DNA from: Enterovibrio sp. JCM 19048
GTDB lineage: Bacteria > Pseudomonadota > Gammaproteobacteria > Enterobacterales > Vibrionaceae
Length of the DNA stretch: 64,000 bases
NCBI GenBank assembly: GCA_001310415.1
Contig: BAXE01000019.1
Coordinates: 1 to 64,000, forward strand
Reading direction: 5' to 3'
The notes beneath the pieces are model-generated. The model worked only from the letters and a program-made list of their open reading frames with translations, searched no databases and had not been told where the DNA came from. The translations under genes were made by a program, and so were the position numbers. The first letter of the stretch is position 1. The number at the start of each line of letters is the position of its first letter. Positions 1 through 9,779 of the stretch are shown piece by piece.

Positions 1-28
1 CGCATTGTACTGCTGGAGGATGTAGATC

Positions 29-370
29 ATGCTATACGTAGATGGCTTAGTCACAGTACTTCCAGCCTTTAACATTGATGCCTACTATCGGCTCCTGGAC
101 GAAGCCATTCCTTTAATCCGTGCTTACGGTGCTATCAGCGTCGTGCAATGCAATGACGAAGAAAGTGCGGATCAACTGACTGCGTTTGAACGGCACATTG
201 ATGACGCAGTCGTGGTGTTTTCCTGGATAATCTGGCCGTCCCGTGAAGTCCGTGAGCGGGGGATGGAGCGTATGCTGGCAGACCCGCGTATCGACGATGT
301 AATGAACCCTGTCTCTCTTGAAGGCGAACGGCTGGAGTTGGATGCTTCCTTGCTGCCACGTTTTCACTGA
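29..370 (+). CDS. DUF1428 family protein
   Basis: This 113-residue protein matches the small DUF1428 (YbaA-like) family by its opening MLYVDGLVTVLP, the central VVVFSWIIWPSREVRERG and the following MADPR-like segment (MLADPRIDD). Family members are about 115-120 residues, so it is complete. The fold is a dimeric alpha/beta barrel of the ferredoxin-like type and no biochemical role is established. The start is supported by a GGAGG 9 bases upstream (15-19). The next gene, a cupin, lies 120 bases downstream on the same strand, so co-transcription is possible but not shown. No signal peptide or membrane segment is visible. Confidence 0.85.
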   Translation: MLYVDGLVTVLPAFNIDAYYRLLDEAIPLIRAYGAISVVQCNDEESADQLTAFERHIDDAVVVFSWIIWPSREVRERGMERMLADPRIDDVMNPVSLEGERLELDASLLPRFH

Positions 371-489
371 CCTTATCCTTTTTCCACTAGCAGTCTTTCC
401 TTTCTGCTTTCTTTCGTCTGCGCGCTGTTCTTTAACGGGTTGCAATGGCATGGTATTGAATTCATGCGCGTAGAAGAAAGGGAATACCT

Positions 490-971
490 ATGGCCGATTA
501 CGTCATCAAAAAGAAAGATATTGAGGAGATGGAAGGGCTCAATAAAACCCATTTTCTGAACCCTAACGCTGTGCGAACCAATAAGTCACTGGGCGACAAG
601 GTTGGGCTGACAGGGATTGGCTTTCACATTATCGAGATCGCACCCGGTCACGATTCTACTGAATACCATGTTCACTATTTCGAAGATGAGTGCGTCTACG
701 TGCTTTCCGGTCACGGGGAAGTTGTGATTGGTGATGAGACGACCGCAGTCGGTGAAGGGGATTTTATCGGCTATCCGGCAGGTGGCTTACCCCATGTTAT
801 GACCAATACCGGCGAGGAAATACTGCGGTGTATTGTTGTCGGTCAGCGTCTGGCTCACGACGAAGCGGATTATCCGAGGCTGAATAAACGCATTTACCGC
901 AATCAAGGGCGCCTTGGCAACTGGTGGATATTGAGGACATTGCCTTTCCAACCGCAGGGAAAAAGTCATGA
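490..971 (+). CDS. Cupin-domain protein (frame break near 905)
   Basis: A small single-domain cupin of about 160 residues. The metal-binding first motif is visible as HVHYFEDECVYVLSGHGEV and the second as GDFIGYPAGGLPHVMTN, so the barrel is intact. After KRIYRNQG the frame as read diverges. In the next frame the protein continues APWQLVDIEDIAFPTAG and stops at 969-971, giving an ATGA overlap with the following SDR gene. That natural ending, and the family habit of finishing with a WxLVDI-type segment, argue for one missing base near 905. Such cupins are usually assigned to sugar or small-molecule binding; substrate unknown. Coupling to the SDR suggests both act on one carbonyl or sugar metabolite, which is inference. 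Confidence 0.8.
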
Positions 972-1729
972 CAGCAGTGAGAGATGAAATCGCTCTCATC
1001 ACAGGTGCGGGTCGCGGTATTGGCGCTGCGACAGCAAGGCAATTGGCGGCTCAAGGTTACCGGGTTTGCATTAACTATCATCAGCGGCAGGAAACCGCGG
1101 AGCGTCTGGTGGAAGAAATCAACGCAGCGGGCGGTCAGGCGTTTTGCGTACAGGCAGATATCTCGAATGAATCCGAGGTGTTGGCCATGTTTGACGTCAT
1201 TGATAAGCAGGGGCTTCCTCTGACCTGTCTGGTCAACAATGCGGGCATTCTGTTTACCCAATCCAAGCTGGTGGAAATGAGCGCTGAGCGGATCAACCGG
1301 GTATTGGCCGTTAATGTCACTGGCAGTTTTCTCTGTGCCCGGGAAGCGGTTAAGCGGATGTCGTTGAGCCAGGGTGGAAAAGGCGGCGCGATAGTAAATG
1401 TATCATCCGGCGCTTCACGGAGCGGGTCACCGAATGAATATGTCGACTATGCAGCAAGCAAAGGCGCGATGGACACCTTAACCATTGGGCTTGCCAAAGA
1501 AGTTGCCAGCGAGGGGATCCGCGTGAATGGTGTGCGGCCAGGGTTTATACACACTGAAATACATGCGGACGGTGGTGAGCCGGACAGGATTTCAAGATTG
1601 TCGCCACGGATCCCGCTACAACGAGGCGGAACGCCTGAAGAAGTGGCAGCGGCAATTTGCTTTCTGTTGTCAGAACAAGCGAGCTATATCACTGGCAGCA
1701 TTATGGATGCCACCGGAGGCGTGGTGTAG
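968..1729 (+). CDS. SDR family NAD(P)-dependent oxidoreductase
   Basis: A complete classical short-chain dehydrogenase of 253 residues. It shows the cofactor motif TGAGRGIG near residue 13, NNAG near residue 91, the catalytic serine in NVSSGAS, YAASK as the Tyr-x3-Lys pair, and a C-terminal GSIMDATGG segment typical of FabG/YgfF-like enzymes. It should reduce a ketone or oxidise an alcohol in the cytoplasm. A basic residue after the glycine motif (R in GRGIG) and YHQRQ after the second strand suggest NADP preference. The start overlaps the end of the cupin gene. The substrate cannot be told; the overall look is that of the YgfF-type glucose/oxoacyl reductases. Confidence 0.9.
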   Translation: MTAVRDEIALITGAGRGIGAATARQLAAQGYRVCINYHQRQETAERLVEEINAAGGQAFCVQADISNESEVLAMFDVIDKQGLPLTCLVNNAGILFTQSKLVEMSAERINRVLAVNVTGSFLCAREAVKRMSLSQGGKGGAIVNVSSGASRSGSPNEYVDYAASKGAMDTLTIGLAKEVASEGIRVNGVRPGFIHTEIHADGGEPDRISRLSPRIPLQRGGTPEEVAAAICFLLSEQASYITGSIMDATGGVV

Positions 1730-1734
1730 GTATC

Positions 1735-1766
1735 CCCAAACGACCTGAATCTTCAGGTTGTTTGGG
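1735..1766 (+). terminator. Perfectly placed stem-loop after the SDR gene; shares sequence with the repeat at 32290
   Basis: A 15-bp stem (1735-1749 with 1752-1766) with a single G-T wobble, starting five bases after the SDR stop. It is followed by only four A bases, so it is not a textbook T-tract terminator on the plus strand. The stem sequence CCCAAACGACCTGAA matches the ends of the 173-bp palindromic element at 32290-32462, so it may be a short member of the same repeat family used as a terminator. Confidence 0.6.
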
Positions 1767-1926
1767 AAAAGCAGGCCAACATTTGTGTTGTTGTCAAAAT
1801 ATCGGGTTTAACGGCCGGTTCCATTGGGTGCTTTTAAAATATGACTTACCCCCTAAACAATCAGTTTGTTATATGTTTTAATGCAACCCATTGATAAGAC
1901 ACTCATTGAGAGCGCTGTACCCTCCC

Positions 1927-2358
1927 ATGCGTTTTGCTTTTCACCTTGTTGTAGGAATGATGGCCACTTTGTTTTCGTTGTGGGCGCATTCAGGCGAAAA
2001 CAACACCTATACCGATGTAAAGAATGTTGCCGCGCTGCACGAAAAGCAGCGAATCAATAGCAACGAGCCCATCTGCAAGATCAATCTTCGCAATAAGCTG
2101 CTGCACCAACAGGTTGCATTCAGCGATAGTCAGAACACGATGGAAAAACGTCGTGTTGCGGAAGAGAGCATCGATATCGCCCGTGTCGCGTATGACAAAA
2201 GCCAGAGCTACTGCACAGCCAGCATTGCCTTGGATGAGTTTCTGGAAGCGGATGAGGTATACAAATCTCACGTACCAAAACCGGTCAAATCCAGCAGCTA
2301 TCAAAAGGCCGCTGAGAACCAGACGCTTCGAGTCAATCACCCGATACCGGCATTCTGA
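1927..2358 (+). CDS. Hypothetical secreted protein
   Basis: A protein of about 143 residues that I do not recognise. The chosen start is the ATG at 1927, because it gives a clean export signal (MRFAFHLVVGMMATLFSLW, then AHSGENN). A TTG start at 1891 would add 12 residues in front of it. The mature part is hydrophilic and helical with two cysteines (EPICKINL and QSYCTAS), which could form a disulphide in the periplasm. The segment from about residue 60 to 110 is rich in E, K and A with coiled-coil character. It faces the AraC-type regulator gene with only 16 bases between the two stop codons. No function is proposed. Confidence 0.55.
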   Translation: MRFAFHLVVGMMATLFSLWAHSGENNTYTDVKNVAALHEKQRINSNEPICKINLRNKLLHQQVAFSDSQNTMEKRRVAEESIDIARVAYDKSQSYCTASIALDEFLEADEVYKSHVPKPVKSSSYQKAAENQTLRVNHPIPAF

Positions 2359-2374
2359 CCTTGCGTAAGCAAGG
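2359..2374. terminator. Short hairpin filling a convergent intergenic gap
   Basis: CCTTGC-GTAA-GCAAGG, a perfect 6-bp stem with a GTAA tetraloop, occupies exactly the space between two converging stop codons. There is no T-tract on either strand, so a terminator role is only plausible from position. Confidence 0.3.
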
Positions 2375-3243
2375 CTACTGGGCGCTGTACTTTTTACGGT
2401 AGGCGAGTGGACTTATTCCTTTTATCCGGCGGAACTGACGGCTGAAGTTGGCCAGGTTGTGAAATCCCACCATTTGGCTGATATCCGCAATGGTGTCGTC
2501 GGTGTCGCTGAGTAATACGCATGCGCGCTGCACCCGCACCCGGTTCACAAAGTCGATAAACCTGTGCCCGGAAGACTGGTGGAAAAATCGCGAGAAATAA
2601 GATTCTGTCATATCCAATCTGTCTGCCAGGGTTTTCAGCCGGATAGGCTGCTGATAGTTCTCCATCACATAGTCAACCACGTCATTGATCCGCGCCTGCA
2701 AAGTACCGGCGTCCTTCACTTCAGATGCGGGCATATTGGAGAGCAGACGGGTGCTGGTGTTGTTGAGGTAATCGACGAACGACAGAAAATTGATCAACCT
2801 TGTCACCCCTTCGCTATTTTTTACCTGTTCGAATGGTAAACCGCTTTGTCGAACGGGACATTTAGGAACTCGATCCCCATTTTGGCCTGTTCCAGCAAAT
2901 TGGCGAACTGTGCCAATTCAGGAAAAGAATTGGCGGCGGTATCAAACAAATCGGGCTTGAACAGGATCACCATGTCGCGCAATTTGTGGGTTTCACCGGG
3001 TTGCAGGTTGCTTTCCCAATTGTGGGGAAGCCAGGGGCCAACCAAGGTCAACTGACCGGGCGAGAATGGCCCGAGGTAGTTACCTATCATGGCTTTACCG
3101 TTGGTTTTTACGATCAGGTGGAGTTCATACTGCTCATGTACGTGCCAGTGAATACTGTGGTGGGGCACTCCATGTTCTTTATAGAAAATGGATTGCTCCT
3201 CGATCTGTATAAACTCCCATACCGGATCTTTGGAAACAGACAT
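2375..3243 (-). CDS. AraC-family regulator of the polyol operon (frame break near 2815)
   Basis: The N-terminal half is a cupin-like sensor with the conserved HWHVHEQYELHLIV segment and GPWLPHNWES. The C-terminal half is a complete two-helix-turn-helix AraC DNA-binding domain: RLKTLADRLDMTESYFSRFF for the first and ISQMVGFHNLANFSRQFRR for the second, ending SPLAYRKKY. The halves are in different frames meeting near 2815, with total length near 290 residues as expected for this type. The start is the ATG at 3243, preceded by GGGGG; an upstream TTG (3255) is also possible. It is the last gene of the polyol operon, 15 bases after xylB, so it most likely senses the polyol and activates the operon. 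Confidence 0.85.
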
Positions 3244-3258
3244 TGTCACCCCCAAAAC

Positions 3259-4716
3259 TTACTCAGGTTTTTCAATGTTTTTGTACAGTTCAGAAAACCG
3301 GGCGTGTCTTTCACTGTACTCCGGGTACTTCGCTGTATCGGGTGTCAGAATTGTCGCTATCTCCGGCATGACACAAATTGTCTTTGGTGTGTCGCCGGTG
3401 ACAGACAGATAAGCCAGCCTAGCAGCGCCCAGTGCCGGGCCGGTTTCTCCACCTACGTATTGCCGGATTGGCACATTCAGGACGTCGGCGAGAATTTGCA
3501 ACCAGTAACGGCTTTTTGCCCCGCCGCCGATAGCGCCCATTTCGCTGAAGGGTAAACCGTCTTCAGACAGGGCATTCAGGCAATCGCGGAAACTGAACGC
3601 AATGCCTTCAAGGATAGCCTGCGTAAGGTGATGCCGCTCTGTTGCCGCGGTCATGCCCTGAAAACATCCGGTGGCGAAAGGGTTGTTATGGGGCGTTCTT
3701 TCACCGGTCAGGTAGGGCAGGAAAAGTACTTCGCTTTTGTCATGCTGGTTGGCTTGCGCTTCCTCCAACAGGGCAGGGACAGACTGGCCACAAACTTTGG
3801 CAAACCAAGCCAGTGGCTAGCACCGTTCAGCAGACAAGCCATTTGATACCAGCGCCCGGGAATGGCGTGCGCATAGGCATGGACATATTTTTCAGGGTTT
3901 GCAGAATACTGCTCTTTGGCGACAAAGATCTGCCCGGAAGTACCGATAGAGATAAAGCGTCGCCTTCATTAATCGCGCCAATACCCACACCGCCGACCGC
4001 CGCATCGCCACCGCCACCGCAAACCACAACAGAAGGGGAAACCCCCAGTGCCGAGGCCGCTTCTGTCGTGAGGTTCCCGGTGATTTCGTTCCCTTCGACC
4101 AGCTTTGGCATCTGTGACAAAGTCAGCCCGCTAGCCGCCAGAATCTGCTCTTCCCACTGCCGCTCCAGCTCGTTGAGCCAAAGGTACCGGCTGCATCGCT
4201 CACATCCGTGCAGCGCTCCCCGGTTAGCTTAAGGCGGACATAGTCTTTGGGCAGCAGCACGGTCTGGATGCGCTGAAAGTTATCCGGCTCGTGGGTTTTC
4301 ATCCACAACAGTTTGGGCGCGGTAAAGCCAGGCATCGCAGGTACCCCGGCGATGTGACCGAGCCGCGGAACCGTGCGGTTCAGTGTTTCGCACTCCTGCC
4401 AGGCTCTGCCATCGTTCCATAAAATGGCGGGTCGGATAGGCTTGTCTTCGCTGTCGAGGCACACAGCTCCGTGCATTTGCCCGGACAGGCCGATAGCGAC
4501 CACTTCCTGCCAAGCCTTTGGTTGCCTGGCTTTAAGTTGGTGGACGGCATCAAGGGTGCCCTGCCACCAAAGTTCAGGATCCTGTTCGCTCCATAGCGGT
4601 TTGGGCGAGCTGACCAGGTAAGAGGCGGACTGGGTATCCAGCACAGCGCCTGCGCCGTCCATCAACAGGACTTTAACAGCTGAAGTACCGACATCAATGC
4701 CAAGAAAGTGTGCCAT
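3259..4716 (-). CDS. xylB: Xylulokinase (three frame breaks)
   Basis: A FGGY-family sugar kinase of about 485 residues. The N-terminus MAHFLGIDVGTSAVKVLLMD carries the phosphate-1 motif, followed by SGQMHGAV, ILWNDGRA and FTAPKLLW, all typical of XylB. The C-terminal half contains FLPYLTGERTPHNNP and GGGAKSRYWLQILADVLNVP. Breaks lie near 4175, 3960 and 3810. Translating the intermediate frames recovers SIGTSGQIFVAKEQYS and HAIPGRWYQM, so no coding sequence is missing. It phosphorylates D-xylulose to D-xylulose-5-phosphate for the pentose phosphate pathway. It starts four bases after the SDR stop. Its presence without a fructokinase points to arabitol or xylitol as a substrate of the operon, which is inference. 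Confidence 0.92.
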
Positions 4717-4720
4717 TGCA

Positions 4721-5529
4721 TTAACTCATCACGTTACCGCCATCGACGTTGTATGTCTGGGCGGTGATGTAATCGGAAAGGGAAGAGGCCAGGAACAGCG
4801 CAGTGCCGGCAATGTCCGTCGGCACGCCCATGCGGCCGAGGGGCACTTCCTCTCCCACCAGTTTTTTCTTTTCGCCGGGCTGGCGGTGTTCATACTTGGC
4901 GAACAGAGCATCGACATGATCCCACATCGGGGTATCGACAACACCGGGTGAGATCCCGTTTACCGTGATACCGTGCTCCGCCAGTGCAAGTGCCGCAGAT
5001 TGGGTATAGCTGATCACCGCGGCTTGGTGGCGCAATAGTGGGCTACCAGCGCTTCGCCGCGTCGACCGGCCTGCGATGCCATGTTGATTATCTTGCCGCC
5101 ATTTCCGGCTTTAACCATAGCGTTGGCGACATCCTGCATCAAAAAGAACATGCCTTTGACGTTGACGTTGAACAGTTTGTCGAACTGCGCTTCAGACGCT
5201 TCGAGTAACGGCCCCATATCGAATACCGCGGCGTTGTTGAACAGCACGTCAATTTGTCCAAACTGGGCGAGGGTCGCGTTTACCAAATGATGGCGCGCTT
5301 CTGCCTGTGTAATGTCACCGTGAACATAGGTGACATTGTCGCCGTATTTTTGCAATAAGGCTTCGACGCCTGCGGACGGGTCAACAGGCAGATCAGCGAT
5401 AACGCATTTGGCGCCGCTCGCTAAATAGGCATAGGCTACGGCGAGCCCAATACCCCCATTGGCACCACTCAAGAGGGCGACTTTACCCTCCAACATTGGG
5501 GCGCCGTTTTGCTGTACGGAAATGGTCAT
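4721..5529 (-). CDS. SDR polyol dehydrogenase, SmoS-like (frame break near 5030)
   Basis: About 268 residues. The N-terminal part has a SGANGGIG cofactor motif, FNNAAVFD, the catalytic serine in IINMASQAGRRGEAL and YCATK. The C-terminal part continues AAVISYTQSAALALAEHGI and ends TAQTYNVDGGNVMS. The GGKIINMASQAGRRGEAL and NVDGGN blocks are the signature I associate with the NAD-dependent sorbitol/galactitol dehydrogenase SmoS of Rhodobacter. One base is missing just after YCATK. It would oxidise sorbitol to fructose or a related polyol to its ketose. The start codon overlaps the mannitol dehydrogenase stop (ATGA), showing translational coupling. Confidence 0.88.
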
Positions 5530-6925
5530 GGGTAACGCTCCTGATAAGCATCCAGAGTGGTCTGGATTTGTTGTTCCAGTTGCTCGCCAAACAGTGGGAA
5601 GCGTTGGTTGAGTCCTTGCCAGATATCCGGATCTGCCAAAAAGGCTTTGACCGGATCATTTTTCTCCATCCAACCTTTGGCAACATTCAGATAAGGGTCT
5701 TTGTAGTTAAAGCTGAAACGCCCTTCGATAAGCAATGCCAGAAAGCAGTACCAGTGAGAAATCAGGGTGACGGCGGCATTGGGTGAATAGCCCCGCTCCA
5801 GATTGAAGCGCACGGTAGGCAAGATAAACTGCGGAAACTTGCTGATGCTGTCCATGGCGATGCGTTCAATGGAGTCGGCGATATAGGCATTGCTGAAGCG
5901 CGACACAATGATCTGGCGGTACTGTTCCAGATCGAACGGATGCTCGTAAATGGTTGGGATCACCTCTCTTTGGTGATACTCCTTCAGGAGCGCGTTCAGT
6001 TCATCGTCGCGGATGTTTTCATCGTAGGTTTATAGCCGCGCAGTGCCCCGACATAGGAAAGCAGGAAATGCCCGCCGTTGAGAATGCGGATCTTTGCCTC
6101 TTCGAAAGCGTGTACATTGTGAGTGAAAGTCACTCCGACTTTATCCAGAGGCGGGAATTCAGCAGCAAGCTTGTTTTCGATCACCCACTGCTCAAAGTCC
6201 TCACCCATGATAGGACAGGCATCCTCGACACCCAATTCCCGTTTGATCTCTTCCGGCAGGCTTACCGGTGGCACTGGCGTAATGCGGTCGACCATTGAAC
6301 ATGGAAAAGTGACGTTGTCACTCATCCAGGTGTTCAGCGAACCCAGTGATGCGGCATCAACAAACTGGTGGAAGGCTTTTTCCAGCCGTTTGCCGTTGTC
6401 ACGCAGGTTATCGCAGGTGGCAACGGTAATTGCCCCATTTGCCATGGTCTGACGTGCCAGAAGGGCAAGCGCCAGAAAACCGTACAAGGTTTTCGGTTGA
6501 CCGCTACCTTGCCTGATTACCGATAAATCATGGGCAATCTCCGGATGAGCAGTATCCAAATCGTCGCTTTCTGTCAGGTAGTAACCTGCCTCTGTGACCG
6601 TGATTGTCACGGCTTTCACGCAATCGTCCGTGAAAATACGGCTGATAATGGACGCATCTTCTGAGGCATCCTCCACCCGGTCAATGCTGGAAATAGGGAT
6701 GTATTGGGCGGTGCCATCCGGGGCGATGCGCTTGAAATGGTAATGGCCGTTTTGTTTTTTCAGTGCCTCGGGAATAGCCCGGGTTTCTTTTCGCAGGTTG
6801 ACATCGGTGTAGTACCAGCGCTCTGATTCCGGCAGTTTTTCATTAAGCAGGTACAGGTAATACGCCTGATGACCACGGTGGAAAGCGCCAATGCCAAAAT
6901 GTACCAGGCGGCAGTTATCAGACAT
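5526..6925 (-). CDS. Mannitol/arabitol 2-dehydrogenase family protein (frame break near 6010)
   Basis: A long-chain polyol dehydrogenase of about 470 residues. The N-terminal Rossmann motif is HFGIGAFHRGHQAYYL, and the catalytic signature KIRILNGGH supplies the Lys, Asn and His of the family. The C-terminal domain (ERIAMDSISKFPQFILPT onward) is in another frame, joined near 6010. It oxidises D-mannitol to fructose or D-arabitol to D-xylulose with NAD. Because xylB follows in the operon, D-arabitol is a strong candidate. It overlaps the ATPase gene by 8 bases upstream and the SDR by 4 bases downstream. Sequence alone does not separate mannitol from arabitol specificity. Confidence 0.9.
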
Positions 6926-8024
6926 GACTGACCTCCCCGTAAATGTTGAGTGACTTTTCTTCTTGGTTGAACAGGTAGACTTTTTCCGGCGTCAGTTTCA
7001 CCCCGATAGTCTGGCGTAGCGTTGGTGTGAATTTAGGGTCTGCACGCACCACCACTGTTTCGCCGCTCAAGGTTCGTATATAGGTGAGCGTTTCAGAACC
7101 CAATTGCTCGATCACCTCTACATCTCCTTTCAGATCGCCGTCTTCCGGTTCGCAGAAAGCGAGGGATTCGGGGCGGAATCCAATGGCTTTGGCGTTGTCG
7201 GCGTTGCCCTGGAACAGGCTAGCATCTAGACGGATGGACGCATCGCTGTTGAATTTTACATCCAGTGTTGTGTCGCTGGCAGATACGCTGTCGACCGGCA
7301 AAACGTTCATCTTCGGCGTGCCGATAAAGGTTGCAACAAAGCGGTTAGCAGGCTGGTGGTAAAGCTCCAGCGGCGTACCGATTTGCGCTACTTCCCCCTG
7401 ACTCATGATCACCACTTTGTCGGCCAGTGTCATAGCTTCAATCTGATCGTGGGTGACGTAAATCATGGTCGCACCCAGCTCCTGATGCAGGCGCGAAAGT
7501 TCGATGCGCATTTCCACACGCAGCGCGGCATCCAGGTTGGAAAGCGGTTCGTCAAACAGGAACACTTTGGGGTTTCGCACAATCGCACGGCCAATGGCCA
7601 CACGCTGGCGCTGGCCGCCGGAAAGTGCTTTGGGTTTGCGGTCAAGCAGGGCGTCGAGCTTCAGTGCTTTGGCAACTTTGGACACTTTCTCTTCAATTTC
7701 CTGTTGCGGACGCTTGGCCAGTTTCAGTGCAAAGGACATGTTGTCTTTCACCGACATGTGCGGGTAAAGCGCATAGCTTTGGAACACCATGGCCACGTCG
7801 CGCTGCGATGGATGGGTGTTGATGATGGACTGGCCGTCGAGCTGGATATCGCCGTCAGAGGCCGACTCCAGACCGGCAATGGTGCGAAGCAGGGTAGATT
7901 TACCACAGCCGGATGGCCCAACGAAGACCACGAATTCACCCTTTTTGATCTCGAAGTCGATATCTTTCAATGCCAGCGTATCGCCGTATTTTTTGTATAA
8001 GTGATTGACTTGTAAGTAACTCAT
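6918..8024 (-). CDS. Polyol ABC transporter ATP-binding protein, SmoK/UgpC/MalK type
   Basis: An intact 368-residue ATPase. It shows Walker A GPSGCGKST, Q-loop VFQSYALYPHM, signature LSGGQRQRVAIGRA, Walker B VFLFDEPLSNLD and switch histidine VTHDQ, followed by a C-terminal OB-fold/TOBE region (IGFRPESL) as in MalK. The start at 8024 (MSYLQVNHLYKKYG) overlaps the preceding permease stop in an ATGA. An in-frame start further upstream would add 17 non-family residues and was rejected. The protein energises the two permeases encoded immediately upstream. The C-terminal regulatory domain may be a docking site for sugar control as in MalK, which is family knowledge only. Confidence 0.95.
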   Translation of the reverse strand: MSYLQVNHLYKKYGDTLALKDIDFEIKKGEFVVFVGPSGCGKSTLLRTIAGLESASDGDIQLDGQSIINTHPSQRDVAMVFQSYALYPHMSVKDNMSFALKLAKRPQQEIEEKVSKVAKALKLDALLDRKPKALSGGQRQRVAIGRAIVRNPKVFLFDEPLSNLDAALRVEMRIELSRLHQELGATMIYVTHDQIEAMTLADKVVIMSQGEVAQIGTPLELYHQPANRFVATFIGTPKMNVLPVDSVSASDTTLDVKFNSDASIRLDASLFQGNADNAKAIGFRPESLAFCEPEDGDLKGDVEVIEQLGSETLTYIRTLSGETVVVRADPKFTPTLRQTIGVKLTPEKVYLFNQEEKSLNIYGEVSHV

Positions 8025-8851
8025 TTTACAGCCCCAAAGGTTAATCCCTGAACCAGTTGTTTTTGACAGAACCAACCGAGAATGATGATAGGCGCACAGG
8101 CCAGCGTGGAAGCGGCAGACAATTTCGCCCAGAACAGACCCTCCGGACTGGAGTAGGTCGAAATCATGGTTGCCAGTGTTCCCGCGTTTGCAGAGGTCAG
8201 GTTGATTGACCAGAATGCTTCGTTCCAGCTCAGCACAATGGACAGCAATGCTGTTGAAGCGATACCACCGAGTGACAGCGGTAGCAGTACGTAACGGATC
8301 TCGCCAAGGGTATCAGCGCCGTCCAGCCGCACCGCTTCAAGGATGTCTTTTGGAATGTCCTTGAAGTAGGAAAACAGCATCCAGACCACGATTGGCAGGT
8401 TGATCAGCGTGTAGATGATGGTGAGCGCCAGTGTGGTGTCCAAAAGCCCTGTTTTCTGACACAGGATATAAATCGGCACCAGTACACCTACGGCTGGCAG
8501 CATCTTGGTGGAAAGCATCCACAGCAACATATCCTTGGTGCGTTTTTGCGGGAAAAACGCCATCGAGTAGGCCGCAGGAATGGCAATGATCAATGCCAGA
8601 ATGGTGGAACCAAATGCAGTGATGACCGAGTTAATCGCGAACTTCATATAGTCACTGCGCTCCTGCACAATGCCAAAGTTTTCTACCGTCGGTTCAAAGA
8701 AAAACGTCGGCGGTACGCTGATGGCTTCCTGTTCGGTCTTGAAGCAGTGATCAGCATCATCAGGATGGGAAAAACACCAGGATGCGATCGCCCAGCAGAT
8801 GATAGGACGGAGCCAGCCGGTTTGGTCGATTAATGAAACGTCTTTAGCCAT
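8021..8851 (-). CDS. Polyol ABC transporter permease, SmoG/MalG type (two compensating frame breaks)
   Basis: A six-helix permease of about 276 residues with the EAA loop ILEAVRLDGADTLGEIRYVLLPLSLGG. The frame is open throughout, but residues roughly 20-40 read CWAIASWCFSHPDDADHCF where a first transmembrane helix is expected. Reading the adjacent frame across about 8745-8795 gives PILMMLITA, the usual hydrophobic segment before FKTE. Two nearby single-base errors that cancel each other therefore hide in an apparently intact gene. It pairs with the next upstream gene to form the inner-membrane channel for polyol uptake. The stop overlaps the ATPase start. Confidence 0.9.
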   Translation of the reverse strand: MAKDVSLIDQTGWLRPIICWAIASWCFSHPDDADHCFKTEQEAISVPPTFFFEPTVENFGIVQERSDYMKFAINSVITAFGSTILALIIAIPAAYSMAFFPQKRTKDMLLWMLSTKMLPAVGVLVPIYILCQKTGLLDTTLALTIIYTLINLPIVVWMLFSYFKDIPKDILEAVRLDGADTLGEIRYVLLPLSLGGIASTALLSIVLSWNEAFWSINLTSANAGTLATMISTYSSPEGLFWAKLSAASTLACAPIIILGWFCQKQLVQGLTFGAVK

Positions 8852-8859
8852 AACTCCCC

Positions 8860-9718
8860 CTATGCCACCAGGTTTTTGCCAATGGCGCGTATCAAGAAAA
8901 ACGCAACAATGTTGGCAAGAATAACAGCAATCAAACCACCGGCAGATGCCACGCCGACGTCAAACTGCATCAGTGCCTGCGCAAAGATGAGGAAGGCGAG
9001 GTTGGTGGATTCATAGCCAGGGCCACCGCCTGTGGTGACGAATATCTCTGCGAAAACAGAAAGCATGAAGATGGTTTCAATCATCATGACCACAGCGATT
9101 GGACGCGCAAGGTGAGGCAGAGTCAGGTAACGGAATACCTGCCAGCCGGTGGCGCCATCCAGTAGCGCAGCTTCTTTTTGCTCGTGATCCATTGACTGCA
9201 GAGAGGTGATAAAATCAGCAGGGCAAAAGGCATCCACTGCCAACTGATCATGGCGATGATCGAACCCAGCGGGTATTCCGCCAGCCAGTCTATGGCTCAA
9301 GCCCAACACTTTCCCAAAGCGCCGCGAGCACACCGTAAACCGGGTGCATCATCATGTTTTTCCAGATCAGCGCGTTGACCGTTGGCATGATGAAAAAGGG
9401 CGAGATGAGCAGAACACGTGCGACACCACGGCCAAAAAAAGGTTTGTCGAGGGCGACGGCGATGAGCAGCGCGCCAATGACGGTCACCACCAATACCATG
9501 CCAACCAGAGTCAGGGTATTGAACAGCGCCGGCCAGAAAGCTTCATCGGTATAGAAGAACTCGAAGTTCATCGAGCCGATGAAATCGTTCTCCCCCGGAT
9601 AAAGTAAGTTATATCTGATGGTTGAAAAGTAGATCGTCATCGAAAGCGGGACGATCATCCACAGCAGCAAGCTGATGAAGGAGGGGGCAACCAACAGCCT
9701 AGGTAACAGTTTTTGCAT
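8860..9718 (-). CDS. Polyol ABC transporter permease, SmoF/MalF type (frame breaks near 9300 and 9225)
   Basis: About 290 residues. The N-terminal part reads LLVAPSFISLLLWMIVPLS, then LLISPFFIMPTVNALIWKNMM, as in MalF-like sugar permeases. The C-terminal part holds the EAA loop KEAALLDGATGWQVFRYLTLPHLA and finishes with the GGLIAVILANIVAFFLIRAIG helix. Between them, frames change near 9300 and 9225; the middle frame supplies the missing transmembrane segment. The gene lies between the binding protein gene (61 bases and one hairpin away) and the second permease (8 bases away). Confidence 0.9.
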
Positions 9719-9747
9719 GAGAAATTACCAATAAAGCTGAATAAGAA

Positions 9748-9769
9748 GCCGGGCGGGGAACCGCCCGGC
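9748..9769 (-). promoter_or_regulatory. Perfect 9-bp hairpin between binding-protein and permease genes
   Basis: GCCGGGCGG pairs perfectly with CCGCCCGGC around a four-base loop, 11 bases past the binding-protein stop on the minus strand. There is no T-tract. The position matches hairpins that protect the upstream binding-protein mRNA and lower permease expression, as known for malE-malF. Confidence 0.7.
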
Positions 9770-9779
9770 ATAACGACTC

